Origin: Clostridiales bacterium
GTDB lineage: Bacteria; Bacillota; Clostridia; Oscillospirales; CAG-272
Reading direction: 5' to 3'
Assembly (NCBI GenBank): GCA_022791195.1
Contig: JAAVYP010000050.1
Coordinates: 1 to 47,337 of the forward strand
Length of the DNA stretch: 47,337 bases
Shown here: in pieces, positions 23,645 to 31,123 of the stretch
How positions within the stretch are numbered: the first letter of the stretch is position 1
How the letters are laid out: each line of letters starts with the position of its first letter
Notes under the pieces: generated by a model
Told to the model about the DNA's origin: nothing
Seen by the model: the letters and a program-made list of their open reading frames with translations, nothing else
Database searches by the model: none
Position numbers and translations under genes: made by a program

Positions 23645-24172
23645 TTACTCTATCTTTTCATTTAAATCATCAAGATAGTTGCTTTTTGGATAATAGACCT
23701 CATTGCGCTCAGCCAGACCGTTTTCTTCTACAAAATCCAAATCTTTTTTTGTTGCATGAACAATAGAGGCTATTTCTTCATGCCCTGTTGAATAAAACCA
23801 ACAGACATTTCCTTTAAAAAAGGCTAAGTCCTGTGGATGTGATGGGCAGGACCACGCACTGATTCCCTCCACCTCTTTTAGAATTTCCTTAGCCGCCGGA
23901 TCTGTTTTATAAAACACAACCTTGTATGTTGTTTTTGCACAATAGGTTTCATAGGTACCCGGCCAGCTTGGGTTGCTCCTGCTTTTTACTTTATAGGATT
24001 TTAATGCATCTCTAAAATAACGCATGGTTTTCGTATACCCTTTTCCATAATAATTTACATATACTAACATAAAATAATCAGCCTCTTCAAAGGCATAGTC
24101 AATCAATTTATGATAGACTTCTCCTGTACATTTATTTTGACCTGGTTCCTCAATATCAATAATCTTATTCAT
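23645..24172 (-). CDS. Array paralogue 3, putative immunity protein
   Basis: A 175-residue member with a diverged N-terminus (MNKIIDIEEPGQNKCTGEVY) and C-terminus (LAERNEVYYPKSNYLDDLNE) but the same core from YFMLVYVNYYGKGYTKT to ILKEVEGISAWSCPSHPQDL. GGAGAG precedes the ATG. It is the first of the three in transcription order. Mosaic similarity among the copies suggests exchange between them. Confidence 0.7.
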   Translation of the reverse strand: MNKIIDIEEPGQNKCTGEVYHKLIDYAFEEADYFMLVYVNYYGKGYTKTMRYFRDALKSYKVKSRSNPSWPGTYETYCAKTTYKVVFYKTDPAAKEILKEVEGISAWSCPSHPQDLAFFKGNVCWFYSTGHEEIASIVHATKKDLDFVEENGLAERNEVYYPKSNYLDDLNEKIE

Positions 24173-24229
24173 TTTACTCTCCTAAATACCAAGCATGATA
24201 CAAGAGCTCCCGATTTGTTAGGATTCTTT

Positions 24230-24682
24230 TTACAAAATCCCATCGCAATAGTCGATATATTCATAGACCTTTTTGCGCGCCACCCGATCCGCTTGGGTTT
24301 CGTCAAGGGGCAGATCTTTTATCCATTGATAATAATGTGTAATCTCATGGGCCAGCGAAGCTAAATTCGCACACTTAGCTGAAAACAAATCAATTTCTTC
24401 AATGAGTTCTTCATAATCGCCTGTTGCCATCCGAATATAGGGAGAAACCTCTTTATCAAAAGGCAGAAAAATACTGGCCACAACCTGTTCTTTCGTCTGT
24501 CCATTGACAATAAACCGACTTGCTTTTATATAAGCAACAACTTTCACAGGGAATCTGTACGTTTGCCGAACCCACTTCACAAAATTAAGAATGACCGCTC
24601 GAAGCTCTTTGTCCACCCCTTTGGAAAATCGCAGATAAATGCCCCCGTTTTGCTTCGCTTTCACTTTCCATAAATCTTTCAT
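24230..24682 (-). CDS. HEXXH zincin-like protein of unknown function
   Basis: A 150-residue protein with the motif LAHEITHYYQW near residue 112, matching the HExxH zinc-protease signature. A downstream acidic stretch (LPLDETQADRVARKK) could supply a third ligand. The N-terminus is a small alpha/beta domain. The start ATG overlaps the stop of the 55-codon frame upstream (ATGA), so translation is coupled. It may be a metallopeptidase-fold partner of a toxin or a protein of the locus; activity is unproven. Confidence 0.65.
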   Translation of the reverse strand: MKDLWKVKAKQNGGIYLRFSKGVDKELRAVILNFVKWVRQTYRFPVKVVAYIKASRFIVNGQTKEQVVASIFLPFDKEVSPYIRMATGDYEELIEEIDLFSAKCANLASLAHEITHYYQWIKDLPLDETQADRVARKKVYEYIDYCDGIL

Positions 24683-24846
24683 AATTCGCCCCATTCCTCT
24701 GCTTGCGTCATTCCAAATTCCTCTGAGCGCTCGATGCTGTTATCTATCATTCTCTGCCAAATTTCTTCCATTGGATTTTCTATACGTATAAAAGGCATCT
24801 CTACCGTATACTTTCTATGACCTCTGCCGGGTGTGTGCTTTTTCAT
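24679..24846 (-). CDS. Small protein coupled to the zincin-like gene
   Basis: A 55-codon frame reads MKKHTPGRGHRKYTVEMPFI and then RIENPMEEIWQRMIDNSI, ending EEWGEL. It is basic at the N-terminus and acidic and helical after. Both ends overlap neighbouring frames by ATGA. There is no strong ribosome binding site of its own, so it would depend on reinitiation. It could be a real small gene or a piece of a longer broken one. Confidence 0.55.
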   Translation of the reverse strand: MKKHTPGRGHRKYTVEMPFIRIENPMEEIWQRMIDNSIERSEEFGMTQAEEWGEL

Positions 24847-24969
24847 TGGTCGATGATGACCCCAATCCGATTGCTGTACCTATTAATGACGGCGGCAAAA
24901 TTTCTATAGTCGGACCTATAATCATAAAGAACTGCCCCGTTGAGATGTTGGACAGTTTTGCGATTTTAT
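24843..24969 (-). pseudogene. C-terminal coding fragment
   Basis: The minus strand is open from after a stop near 24970 and reads KTVQHLNGAVLYDYRSDYRN, then FAAVINRYSNRIGVIIDQ. It ends on an ATGA overlap with the 55-codon frame. It lacks a start. The end-to-end coupling suggests that an operon of toxin tip plus downstream genes was cut here, leaving the last 40 codons of the upstream gene. Confidence 0.5.
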
Positions 24970-24980
24970 AAGCAAAACAC

Positions 24981-25382
24981 TTATTCTAAAAAACGGTTAA
25001 GAAGTTCATTAAAAACTTTTTCATCACAACTTTTTCGGATAAAATAAATCTCACCGTCTTTAACATATTCAGCCCAGTAATAACAAATCATTTCATAATT
25101 TCCATCCTGATAAGTTGTTTTCACAGCGTTTCCATTAACCGACATTGGATCACCAACATAATAACGATCAAATTTGATTATCTGAAATTGTTCAAGAAAA
25201 TCTTTTCTTTCTGGTTCTGAAAGAGTTTTTATGACTGTATACTCCAGACTGTTTTCTGCCGATACAATTTCTATACTTTCAATTTCATCAACAGAATTTT
25301 TAAATAAATACGTTTTTTCGCTGCACGCAGTAAACGTCATTATAATAAGCATCAATAATTCAAAGAATAGAATTTTTTTCAT
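24981..25382 (-). CDS. Small lipoprotein of unknown function
   Basis: A 133-residue lipoprotein. The signal MKKILFFELLMLIIMTFTAC gives lipidated Cys20. The ATG at 25382 follows AGGAAGGG. The soluble part has two strands around SLEYTVIKTLSEPERKDFL and ends EKVFNELLNRFLE. It resembles small immunity lipoproteins, and it follows the broken zincin toxin tip directly (25 nt), which is the usual toxin-then-immunity order. Confidence 0.65.
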   Translation of the reverse strand: MKKILFFELLMLIIMTFTACSEKTYLFKNSVDEIESIEIVSAENSLEYTVIKTLSEPERKDFLEQFQIIKFDRYYVGDPMSVNGNAVKTTYQDGNYEMICYYWAEYVKDGEIYFIRKSCDEKVFNELLNRFLE

Positions 25383-25407
25383 AAACACAACCCTTCCTAA
25401 AAGTCAA

Positions 25408-25842
25408 TTAAGGCATTAGTAGATACAAACCTGCCACAACATCAGAACCTGTGTAATATCCCGTAGAGCGATCTGCTCTGCAAAAAAATCTGCTGTTCTT
25501 TCCCATGGCAGCGAATAATATGTTTTTGAGGAAGGATCAGCTATAAAGCTTATCAGTGAAGGCACGAATATTCGGTCCATATACTTTTGATCACCCAATA
25601 AACTTTATTGAACCGCGTATCCCCATTCATGTTTTACTGTCTCTATTCCCCCATTATTGATATTTTCACTCTTGTTTAAAATAATGGTTTTGATATTGAG
25701 AATGATGTTATGCCAGATTATAATTTTTTGCATCGTGCAAAACATCTCCAACCGTTGTCTGTTTACTAACAACGGCTACAGTTGATGCAACAGCAATTTG
25801 CCTAAAAGTTGAGGGTATACTACGCATTGCTTTAATTTTCAT
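25408..25842 (-). pseudogene. Broken zincin-like toxin tip
   Basis: AAAGGAG leads into MKIKAMRSIPSTFRQIAVAS, continuing to DVLHDAKNYN. The frame then shifts, near a run of A. The next frame reads ETVKHEWGYAVQ, where the second His of HExxH is Tyr, then meets an in-frame stop. It resumes LLGDQKYMDRIFVPSLISF to TYYSLPWERTADFF, shifts again in a run of seven T, and ends TGYYTGSDVVAGLYLLMP. The order HExxH, G...Y, PS, PWE, AD matches a family of metallopeptidase-like C-terminal domains as I recall it. Three lesions and the lost His mark it as dead. Confidence 0.75.
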
Positions 25843-25895
25843 AACATGCTCCTTTATCTATAAAGCAAAAATTTTTAAATGCCTTCAATTTCGAT

Positions 25896-26945
25896 TCATT
25901 CAAATGAATTTACCCTGCCGTCGTCATACGTATAGCCGGGCACCCGGTTCCCGATGTCGCAGGTGTAGTTCATCGTGATGTTCCCGTTGGCAGAGGATGC
26001 CACACGTTATGCTTGCTGTCATAGGTATGGGTGATGGAGCCTACCGCCTTTAAGGTCATACGACAACACAATGTCAGTGGAGACAACCTTGCCCTTGTCC
26101 CGGTCAGGTACGATGGGTATGCTGATATACTGCCACTAACCGGATGCGTAGCGGTTAAATTCGCCGCGGGTCCAGGCAGGGTCACCGGTGCCGTTGCTGT
26201 AATTGACCAGCGCGCGCAGTTCAAAGATGCTGGAAACGCCATCCCGCTTGGCTACCGACTGCTCAGCATAGTCCAGCCCGATAAAATATAAGTGCTCTTG
26301 GCGCTTTTATTCACCTTCACCACCTGTTTGGCTCTGGCAAGGCCGGTCTGGCTGCCGGTCATGCGCAAATAAGTGGAGCTGCCAATGGATGCGTTCTTAA
26401 CCGCCGAAACAGAACCGTACTGTGCGTCCCAGTAAACCAGCAGTTTTGCAAAGCGGCCGTCTGTCACTAAGTTGGCCGAACTGACGTTCCCCGGCCCGAC
26501 CTGCAAATCGTCCAAATACACCGTGCCCACAACCTGATGCCACTCGGCAAAGAAAAAATAGGAGTCAGGCGCACCCAGCCCCCGTCTGCATTTTGGTTGG
26601 TGGCGGCTTTAACGCTTTGGGCGGTAAAGACCTCGATATCGTCCGCATTGCGGATATAGAGCCGCGCCAGCTTTCACTGCGTTCGACTGGCTGCTAAGAC
26701 TCGCTGCATTCACATAACCCGAATAGGTATATTTGCCCGCGGCCAAATACCCCCCTGCTTAAACCAGGGCGATATGAAGGTTGACGTGCCGGCAATGCGC
26801 GCTGTAAGCGCCGGTATGCACCTTTGTACCAATCAAAGGCCGCCGAGGTAATATCAAAATGTTGATAAGCTTCTAAAGACGAGGATGTAACGATATAGAA
26901 ATCCTGTACCGGGAGCTGCCGGTTGCTTTTTGCCTGTCGTTTATT
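25896..26945 (-). pseudogene. Shattered Rhs/YD-repeat protein gene
   Basis: No single frame is open, but pieces in several frames read as an Rhs protein in the right order. Near 26900 lies FYIVTSSSLEAYQHF. A binding-module piece follows (GKYTYSGYVNAASLSSQS, then VYLDDLQVGPGNVSSANLV near 26500). YD repeats end it (VGSITHTYDSKHN, GNITMNYTCDIGNRVPGY, TYDDGRVNSFE and a stop at 25896). Frameshifts and deletions are frequent. This is probably the parent gene whose displaced tips and immunity genes fill 16.5-25.8 kb. Confidence 0.8.
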
Positions 26946-26947
26946 GA

Positions 26948-27115
26948 TTAAAATCTCTTTTTGTCGTCGTTCTTTTCCACATTACCTACATGTGTTTTTA
27001 AAACAAGATTAATATATTGCGAGAAAGAGCGGTCATCCTGTTCGGCTAATTGTTTCACTTTTATCACTAAATCAGAATCTAACGTGATGCTGACCTTCTC
27101 TTTTAGTGGTTTCAT
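26948..27115 (-). CDS. Ribbon-helix-helix DNA-binding protein
   Basis: A 55-residue protein. A basic start (MKPLKEKVSITLDSDLVIKV) gives the N-terminal strand and first helix of an Arc/CopG-type fold, and QDDRSFSQYINLVLKTHV gives the second helix with the usual SFSQYI pattern. AAGGA lies 9 nt before the ATG. It is divergent from the AbrB-like gene and lies at the edge of the toxin-relic region. It may regulate that region or the divergent gene. No toxin partner of a toxin-antitoxin pair is visible beside it. Confidence 0.75.
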   Translation of the reverse strand: MKPLKEKVSITLDSDLVIKVKQLAEQDDRSFSQYINLVLKTHVGNVEKNDDKKRF

Positions 27116-27165
27116 TTTTATGCGTCCTTATCAAGCATTCATGGTATAAATACATCTTTGGTTGT

Positions 27166-27227
27166 ATTATACGGCTTTTGCTTGCAAAGCATTGACAAAT
27201 CTTGTTAAGTGGTATAAAGTAGTATAC
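27166..27227. promoter_or_regulatory. Divergent promoter region
   Basis: On the minus strand a TATAAT (27171-27166) faces the ribbon-helix-helix gene. On the plus strand TTGACA (27192-27197) precedes TATAAA (27213-27218, spacing 15) toward the AbrB-like gene. The inverted repeat GTATA-N6-TATAC (27212-27227) overlaps that -10 element and could be an operator for either small DNA-binding protein. Confidence 0.5.
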
Positions 27228-27311
27228 ACAAGTTGGTACGCATGAAGAGAAAGGGAACGCAGCAAAAGGAAACCACCATCGCGGAGCGCTTTTGCTGACA
27301 AGGGAAAACTG

Positions 27312-27557
27312 ATGGCAACAAATTCAAAAAAACTCGACCAAAGAGGGCGCTTATTGATCCCGCTGCATATGCGCAAAGCATTGGGGTGGGAGGACGATTC
27401 AGACATTCAAATCACGCAGGCGGAAGACAGCCTGATTTTGCAGGCAAAGACCAAGGATCGATGCTGCTTATGCGCCGGCGAAACAGAGCTGCACCGCTTT
27501 TTCGGCCGCTGCTTATGCCGGGACTGTATCCATTCGATCAAAGACAGTCAGCTATAA
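27312..27557 (+). CDS. AbrB/SpoVT-type regulator with a zinc finger
   Basis: An 81-residue protein. Residues 1-48 form a SpoVT-AbrB swapped-hairpin domain (KLDQRGRLLIPLHMRKALGW, then SDIQITQAEDSLILQA). Residues 52-75 add a small four-cysteine zinc finger (CCLCAGE ... CLCRDC). This architecture is typical of clostridial transition-state regulators. It is divergent from the ribbon-helix-helix gene. Targets are unknown. Confidence 0.85.
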   Translation: MATNSKKLDQRGRLLIPLHMRKALGWEDDSDIQITQAEDSLILQAKTKDRCCLCAGETELHRFFGRCLCRDCIHSIKDSQL

Positions 27558-27603
27558 CCGAAAAAATACCGCGCGTGAAAAATCATTTGTTTTGTTAATT
27601 CTA

Positions 27604-27632
27604 TTGACAGGAATTAATAAGAATGCTACAAT
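27604..27632 (+). promoter_or_regulatory. Promoter of the lysine operon
   Basis: TTGACA (27604-27609) and TACAAT (27627-27632) with a 17-bp spacer, directly upstream of the riboswitch. Confidence 0.85.
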
Positions 27633-27640
27633 ATCCATAT

Positions 27641-27865
27641 ATAACAGGTAGAGGCGCATTATGTAAAGAGTAACCTCCGTGTAAACGCTGCGCAGCGTGT
27701 TGCGGTTGTGAAAGGTACAGATGCCGAGTGGGAATGCGGCGCACGTTTTCACGGTTTGATGGAATAAGATCCGTCCGACTGTCGCTTTTTGCGGAGGGCT
27801 ATCACAAGCAAGCAGTGCACAGCTGTGCACGCGCGGGATGGCCGAATTGTTCGGCCTTTTTTCAT
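27641..27865 (+). ncRNA. Lysine riboswitch with terminator
   Basis: Conserved lysine-riboswitch (L-box) elements appear in order: P1 GGTAG (27647-27651) pairing with CTATC (27799-27803); GAGGCGC; AGAGTAACC; GAAAGGTACAGATGCCGAG; GACTGTC; and GCGGAGGGCTATC. These track the Bacillus lysC leader. A palindrome, GTGCACAGCTGTGCAC, and then a GGCCGAA/TTCGGCC terminator with T6 (27840-27864) follow. Lysine binding would stabilise the aptamer and favour termination, shutting down dapA-dapB-dapF-dapL-lysA. Confidence 0.92.
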
Positions 27866-27908
27866 GCAAAAAGAGACCTGCACATTTTAAAAAAGAGAGG
27901 TCAGCGTT

Positions 27909-28796
27909 ATGAAAAAAACAGTTTTTAAGGGAGCGGCCACCGCCCTCATCACCCCGTTTGATGAAAATGGCATCAACTATGAGCAGTTTGGAAAGCTCAT
28001 TGACTGGCAGATTGAATCAGGCATTAACGGCCTTGTGGTGTGCGGCACCACGGGCGAAGCATCAACCATGACCGATGATGAACACAGAGAGGCCATCGCG
28101 TTTACGGTCAAACGGTCAGCCGGCCGGGTGCCGGTCATCGCCGGAACCGGGTCAAACGACACGGCGTATTGTTTGGATTTGATTAAGTGTGCCGAAGAGG
28201 CCGGCGCCGACGCCGCCCTGACCGTGACACCCTATTACAACAAGGCCACCCAAAGAGGACTTGTTGAAATGTTCACCAAATTAGCGGATGATTCAAAAAT
28301 TCCGATTATTTTATATAATATTCCCTCCCGCACGGGCGTGAATATCGAGCCCGAGACCATTAAAATCCTGGCCGAGCACGAGAATATCGTGGGCATCAAA
28401 GAAGCGGGCGGCAATCTTTCTAAAATTGTGGAAACTATGTCGTATGTACACGGCAAGCTGGATTTATATTCGGGCAACGATGATCAAATCGTGCCGCTGC
28501 TGGCGCTTGGCGGCCAGGGGGTTATCTCGGTGATTTCTAATCTGCTGCCGGCTGAAACCGCCGCCCTGTGCGACAAGTTTTTCGCCGGCGACGTTGAAGG
28601 CGCCGCCAAAATGCAGTATCAGTATCACGCACTGATCGACGCGCTGTTTTCAGAGGTCAATCCGATTCCGGTGAAAGCCGCCATGGCCGCCATGGGCTTT
28701 TGCGAAAACAGACTGCGTCTGCCTTTGACCACTATGGACAAAGAGAAAGAGAAGAAGCTGCTGGCTATCATGCGCACGCACGGCTTGAATGTATAA
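27909..28796 (+). CDS. dapA: 4-hydroxy-tetrahydrodipicolinate synthase
   Basis: A 295-residue TIM-barrel enzyme that condenses pyruvate and aspartate semialdehyde in the first committed step to lysine and diaminopimelate. The Schiff-base Lys164 is in VGIKEAGG, Tyr136 in ILYNIPSRTG, Arg141 follows, and CGTTGEASTM carries the Thr pair. GAGAGG precedes the ATG. It is the first gene after the lysine riboswitch and is expected to be feedback-controlled by lysine at the RNA level. Confidence 0.97.
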   Translation: MKKTVFKGAATALITPFDENGINYEQFGKLIDWQIESGINGLVVCGTTGEASTMTDDEHREAIAFTVKRSAGRVPVIAGTGSNDTAYCLDLIKCAEEAGADAALTVTPYYNKATQRGLVEMFTKLADDSKIPIILYNIPSRTGVNIEPETIKILAEHENIVGIKEAGGNLSKIVETMSYVHGKLDLYSGNDDQIVPLLALGGQGVISVISNLLPAETAALCDKFFAGDVEGAAKMQYQYHALIDALFSEVNPIPVKAAMAAMGFCENRLRLPLTTMDKEKEKKLLAIMRTHGLNV

Positions 28797-29039
28797 ATTA
28801 GAACAAGGTTCGCAAAAGAGATCAAAGCAAAAAATGAAAGCGCTGTCTGAAAAGCGCGCGGCGGCCGTATCACCCTGCATCGAGAAAGGCAGGCATGAAT
28901 GAGCGGAAGCCGGCACAGAAGGGTGAATCGCGTGAAAAATTCCATTAAATCAGACTTTTTGTGAGGTTATTTCACGCGCACTGTTTTGTACTGCGCACTA
29001 AATTGCAAAGCGATAAAGTGCGACAGAATGGAGGTTAAA
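28797..29039 (+). other. dapA-dapB spacer with a hairpin
   Basis: A 243-nt gap inside the lysine operon. GCGTGAAA (near 28930) pairs with TTTCACGC (near 28971), enclosing AT-rich sequence. No open reading frame with a ribosome binding site and no promoter were seen. Confidence 0.5.
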
Positions 29040-29747
29040 ATGAAGATTATTATGACAGGCGCATGCGGCCGTATGGGCAAAGAAGTGTGCGCCGTGTTGG
29101 GAGAGGAGCTTGCCTGCGGCGTGGATGCCGCCGGTGAGGTAAAAAAAATTGATGATTATGCAGGAGAAGCCGACGGCATTATCGACTTTTCGTTCCACGG
29201 GGCCATCGGCGAGATTGCCGCGTATGCGATTTCGCGTAAGCTGCCGCTGGTGGTAGCCACCACCGGCCACACGCCCGAGGAGCTGGCCGTGATTCAAAAG
29301 GCCGCAAAAGAAATTCCGGTCTTTTTCTCGGCCAACATGTCGATCGGCATCGCCGTGCTCTGCAAAATAGCAAGAGAGGCGGTCCGGTTTTTCCCCGATG
29401 CGGATATTGAAATTATCGAGGCGCACCACAACCGCAAGTTAGACGCGCCAAGCGGCACGGCCCTGCTGCTGGCCAAAGAAATTGCCGAAGAGCGGGAAAA
29501 TGTGCAGTTTGTCTATGGCCGGGTGGGCCAAAAGGTCAGAGAGCCGAATGAAATCGGCATTCATGCCGTGCGCATGGGCAATGTGGTGGGCGAGCATGAG
29601 GTGATCATCTGCACCGACAGCCAGAAAATCACGCTGAAGCACGAGGCCGCTACCCGCCGCATTTTTGCCGAGGGCGCGAAAGAAGCCATGGCCTTTTTGC
29701 TGGGCAAGGCCCCCGGTGTGTATACCATGAAGGATCTTATAAGATAA
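29040..29747 (+). CDS. dapB: 4-hydroxy-tetrahydrodipicolinate reductase
   Basis: A 235-residue NAD(P)H-dependent reductase. It has the Rossmann start MKIIMTGACGRMGKEVCAVL, the VVATTGHT loop, FSANMSIG, and the substrate motif EAHHNRKLDAPSGTA (His129, His130 and Lys133). The ATG at 29040 follows GGAGG; the longer frame to 28986 is not supported. Two residues before GRMG (GACGRMG rather than GxxGRMG with Gly) are normal for the family. The structured repeat array follows. Confidence 0.96.
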   Translation: MKIIMTGACGRMGKEVCAVLGEELACGVDAAGEVKKIDDYAGEADGIIDFSFHGAIGEIAAYAISRKLPLVVATTGHTPEELAVIQKAAKEIPVFFSANMSIGIAVLCKIAREAVRFFPDADIEIIEAHHNRKLDAPSGTALLLAKEIAEERENVQFVYGRVGQKVREPNEIGIHAVRMGNVVGEHEVIICTDSQKITLKHEAATRRIFAEGAKEAMAFLLGKAPGVYTMKDLIR

Positions 29748-30127
29748 CCCTGACAGATTATCTTAGAAAGTTTGACTTCCCGTTTACCTAAACGGGATTT
29801 CGGGCGTTGCCCGAAACCGCCAAACGTTTCAGGGTGCATAACAGGGATACAGTGTCTCTAAGATAAACCTTGCGGTTTGTCTTAGAAAGTTTGACTTCCC
29901 GTTTATCTAAACGGGATTTCGGGCGCTGCCCGAAACCGCCAAACGTTTCGAGGTACATAACAGAGATACAGTGTCTCTAAGATAAACCTTGCGGTTTGTC
30001 TTAGAAAGTTTGTTTTCCCGTTTATCTAAACGGGGGATTTCGGGCGCTGCCCGAAACCGCCAAACGTTTCAGGATATATGACAAGGGATAAAACATCGCC
30101 TAAGATAAACCTGACGGTTTGTCTTAG
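29740..30127 (+). repeat. Three tandem copies of a structured 119-bp repeat
   Basis: Units begin at CTTAG at 29762, 29881 and 30000 (119-bp period), and a final CTTAG lies at 30123. Each unit holds an outer stem (AAAGTTTG with CAAACGTTT) enclosing CCCGTTTA/TAAACGGG and TTTCGGGC/GCCCGAAA hairpins, then GAGA/TCTC. Units are linked by a 12-bp stem (CTAAGATAAACC-ttgc-GGTTTGTCTTAG). In copy 3 that stem is extended by compensating bases (CATCGCC and GGCGGTG). The fold and the AACC-GGTT linker match the array upstream of rbfA. The 464-nt gap to dapF has no gene. Confidence 0.85.
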
Positions 30128-30211
30128 GCGGTGCATGACCGTATGACCGATATGAAGTGAGCATAAAAGATTGAATCAGAAAAATAACGACCGAAAGAAG
30201 GGCTGTAAAAA

Positions 30212-31063
30212 GTGAAAATTGAATTTACAAAAATGCATGGCATCGGCAATGATTATATCTATGTCAACTGCATGGAAAAAGAACTGGACGATCCCTCGGG
30301 GGCGGCAATTGCCATGTCAGCCCGCCGTTTTTCGGTCGGGGCAGACGGCCTTGTGATGATTTGCGCGTCCGCCCATGCCGACGCCAAAATGCGCATGTTC
30401 AACGCAGACGGCAGCGAGGGCAAAATGTGCGGCAACGCCATTCGCTGTGTGGGCAAATATTTGTTTGACAACCGCATTGTCACTAAAAAAGAAATCACCA
30501 TCGAAACTCTCTCGGGAGACAAACAGTTGGTTTTAGAGACCGAGGGCGCGCCTGGCGAAGAGAAGGTGCGCCGGGTGAGCGTAGCCATGGGGCAGGCGTC
30601 GTTTGCGCCGGCGGATATTCCCGCAGCAAGTGGGGGACCAATGATCGACGCGCCCATCACGGTGGACGGCGAGGATTATCACGTAACCGCCCTCTCGGTG
30701 GGCAACCCGCATCAGGTGCTTTTTATGGATGAGATTGATTCGCTGCCCCTGGAAAAAATAGGACCCGCGTTTGAGAATCATCCCTTGTATCCCGAGCGGA
30801 TCAACACCGAATTTGTACAGGTGACCGGCAAAGCCGCGCTGAAAATGAGAGTGTGGGAGCGGGGCAGCGGCGAAACCTTTGCCTGCGGCACGGGCGCTTG
30901 CGCCACGGTGGCCGCCGCGGTAAAACTGGGCCTTGTCCCGGCGGATACCGATATTGAAGTCACTCTGATCGGCGGGGTGCTGACCATCCGCTGCGATGAA
31001 AACTATCATTTGCAGATGACAGGGCCGGCCGCCAAGGTGTATGACGGCGTTTACGAGGGGTAA
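30212..31063 (+). CDS. dapF: Diaminopimelate epimerase
   Basis: A 283-residue PLP-independent epimerase that converts LL- to meso-diaminopimelate. The two active-site cysteines are Cys73 in MCGNAIRC and Cys225 in FACGTGAC. The N-terminus (FTKMHGIGNDYIYVN) and ALSVGNPHQVLF are family signatures. The start is a GTG after AGAAGGG. It follows the repeat array, so its expression may depend on how the array folds in the transcript. Confidence 0.97.
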   Translation: MKIEFTKMHGIGNDYIYVNCMEKELDDPSGAAIAMSARRFSVGADGLVMICASAHADAKMRMFNADGSEGKMCGNAIRCVGKYLFDNRIVTKKEITIETLSGDKQLVLETEGAPGEEKVRRVSVAMGQASFAPADIPAASGGPMIDAPITVDGEDYHVTALSVGNPHQVLFMDEIDSLPLEKIGPAFENHPLYPERINTEFVQVTGKAALKMRVWERGSGETFACGTGACATVAAAVKLGLVPADTDIEVTLIGGVLTIRCDENYHLQMTGPAAKVYDGVYEG

Positions 31064-31123
31064 GCGCAAGCCCGCAAGAAAAGGCCGGCCATGGCCCCGG
31101 CACAGAAAGAATAGGAGAGTCAC

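Noticed and set aside
26252-26530. Independent 92-codon gene
   Set aside because: Its translation is a binding-module piece of the broken Rhs gene (VYLDDLQVGPGN); it has no ribosome binding site and the homologous sequence continues in other frames.
29740-30127. CRISPR array
   Set aside because: The period is 119 bp and the whole unit is repeated. There are no unique spacers, no short direct repeat and no cas genes.
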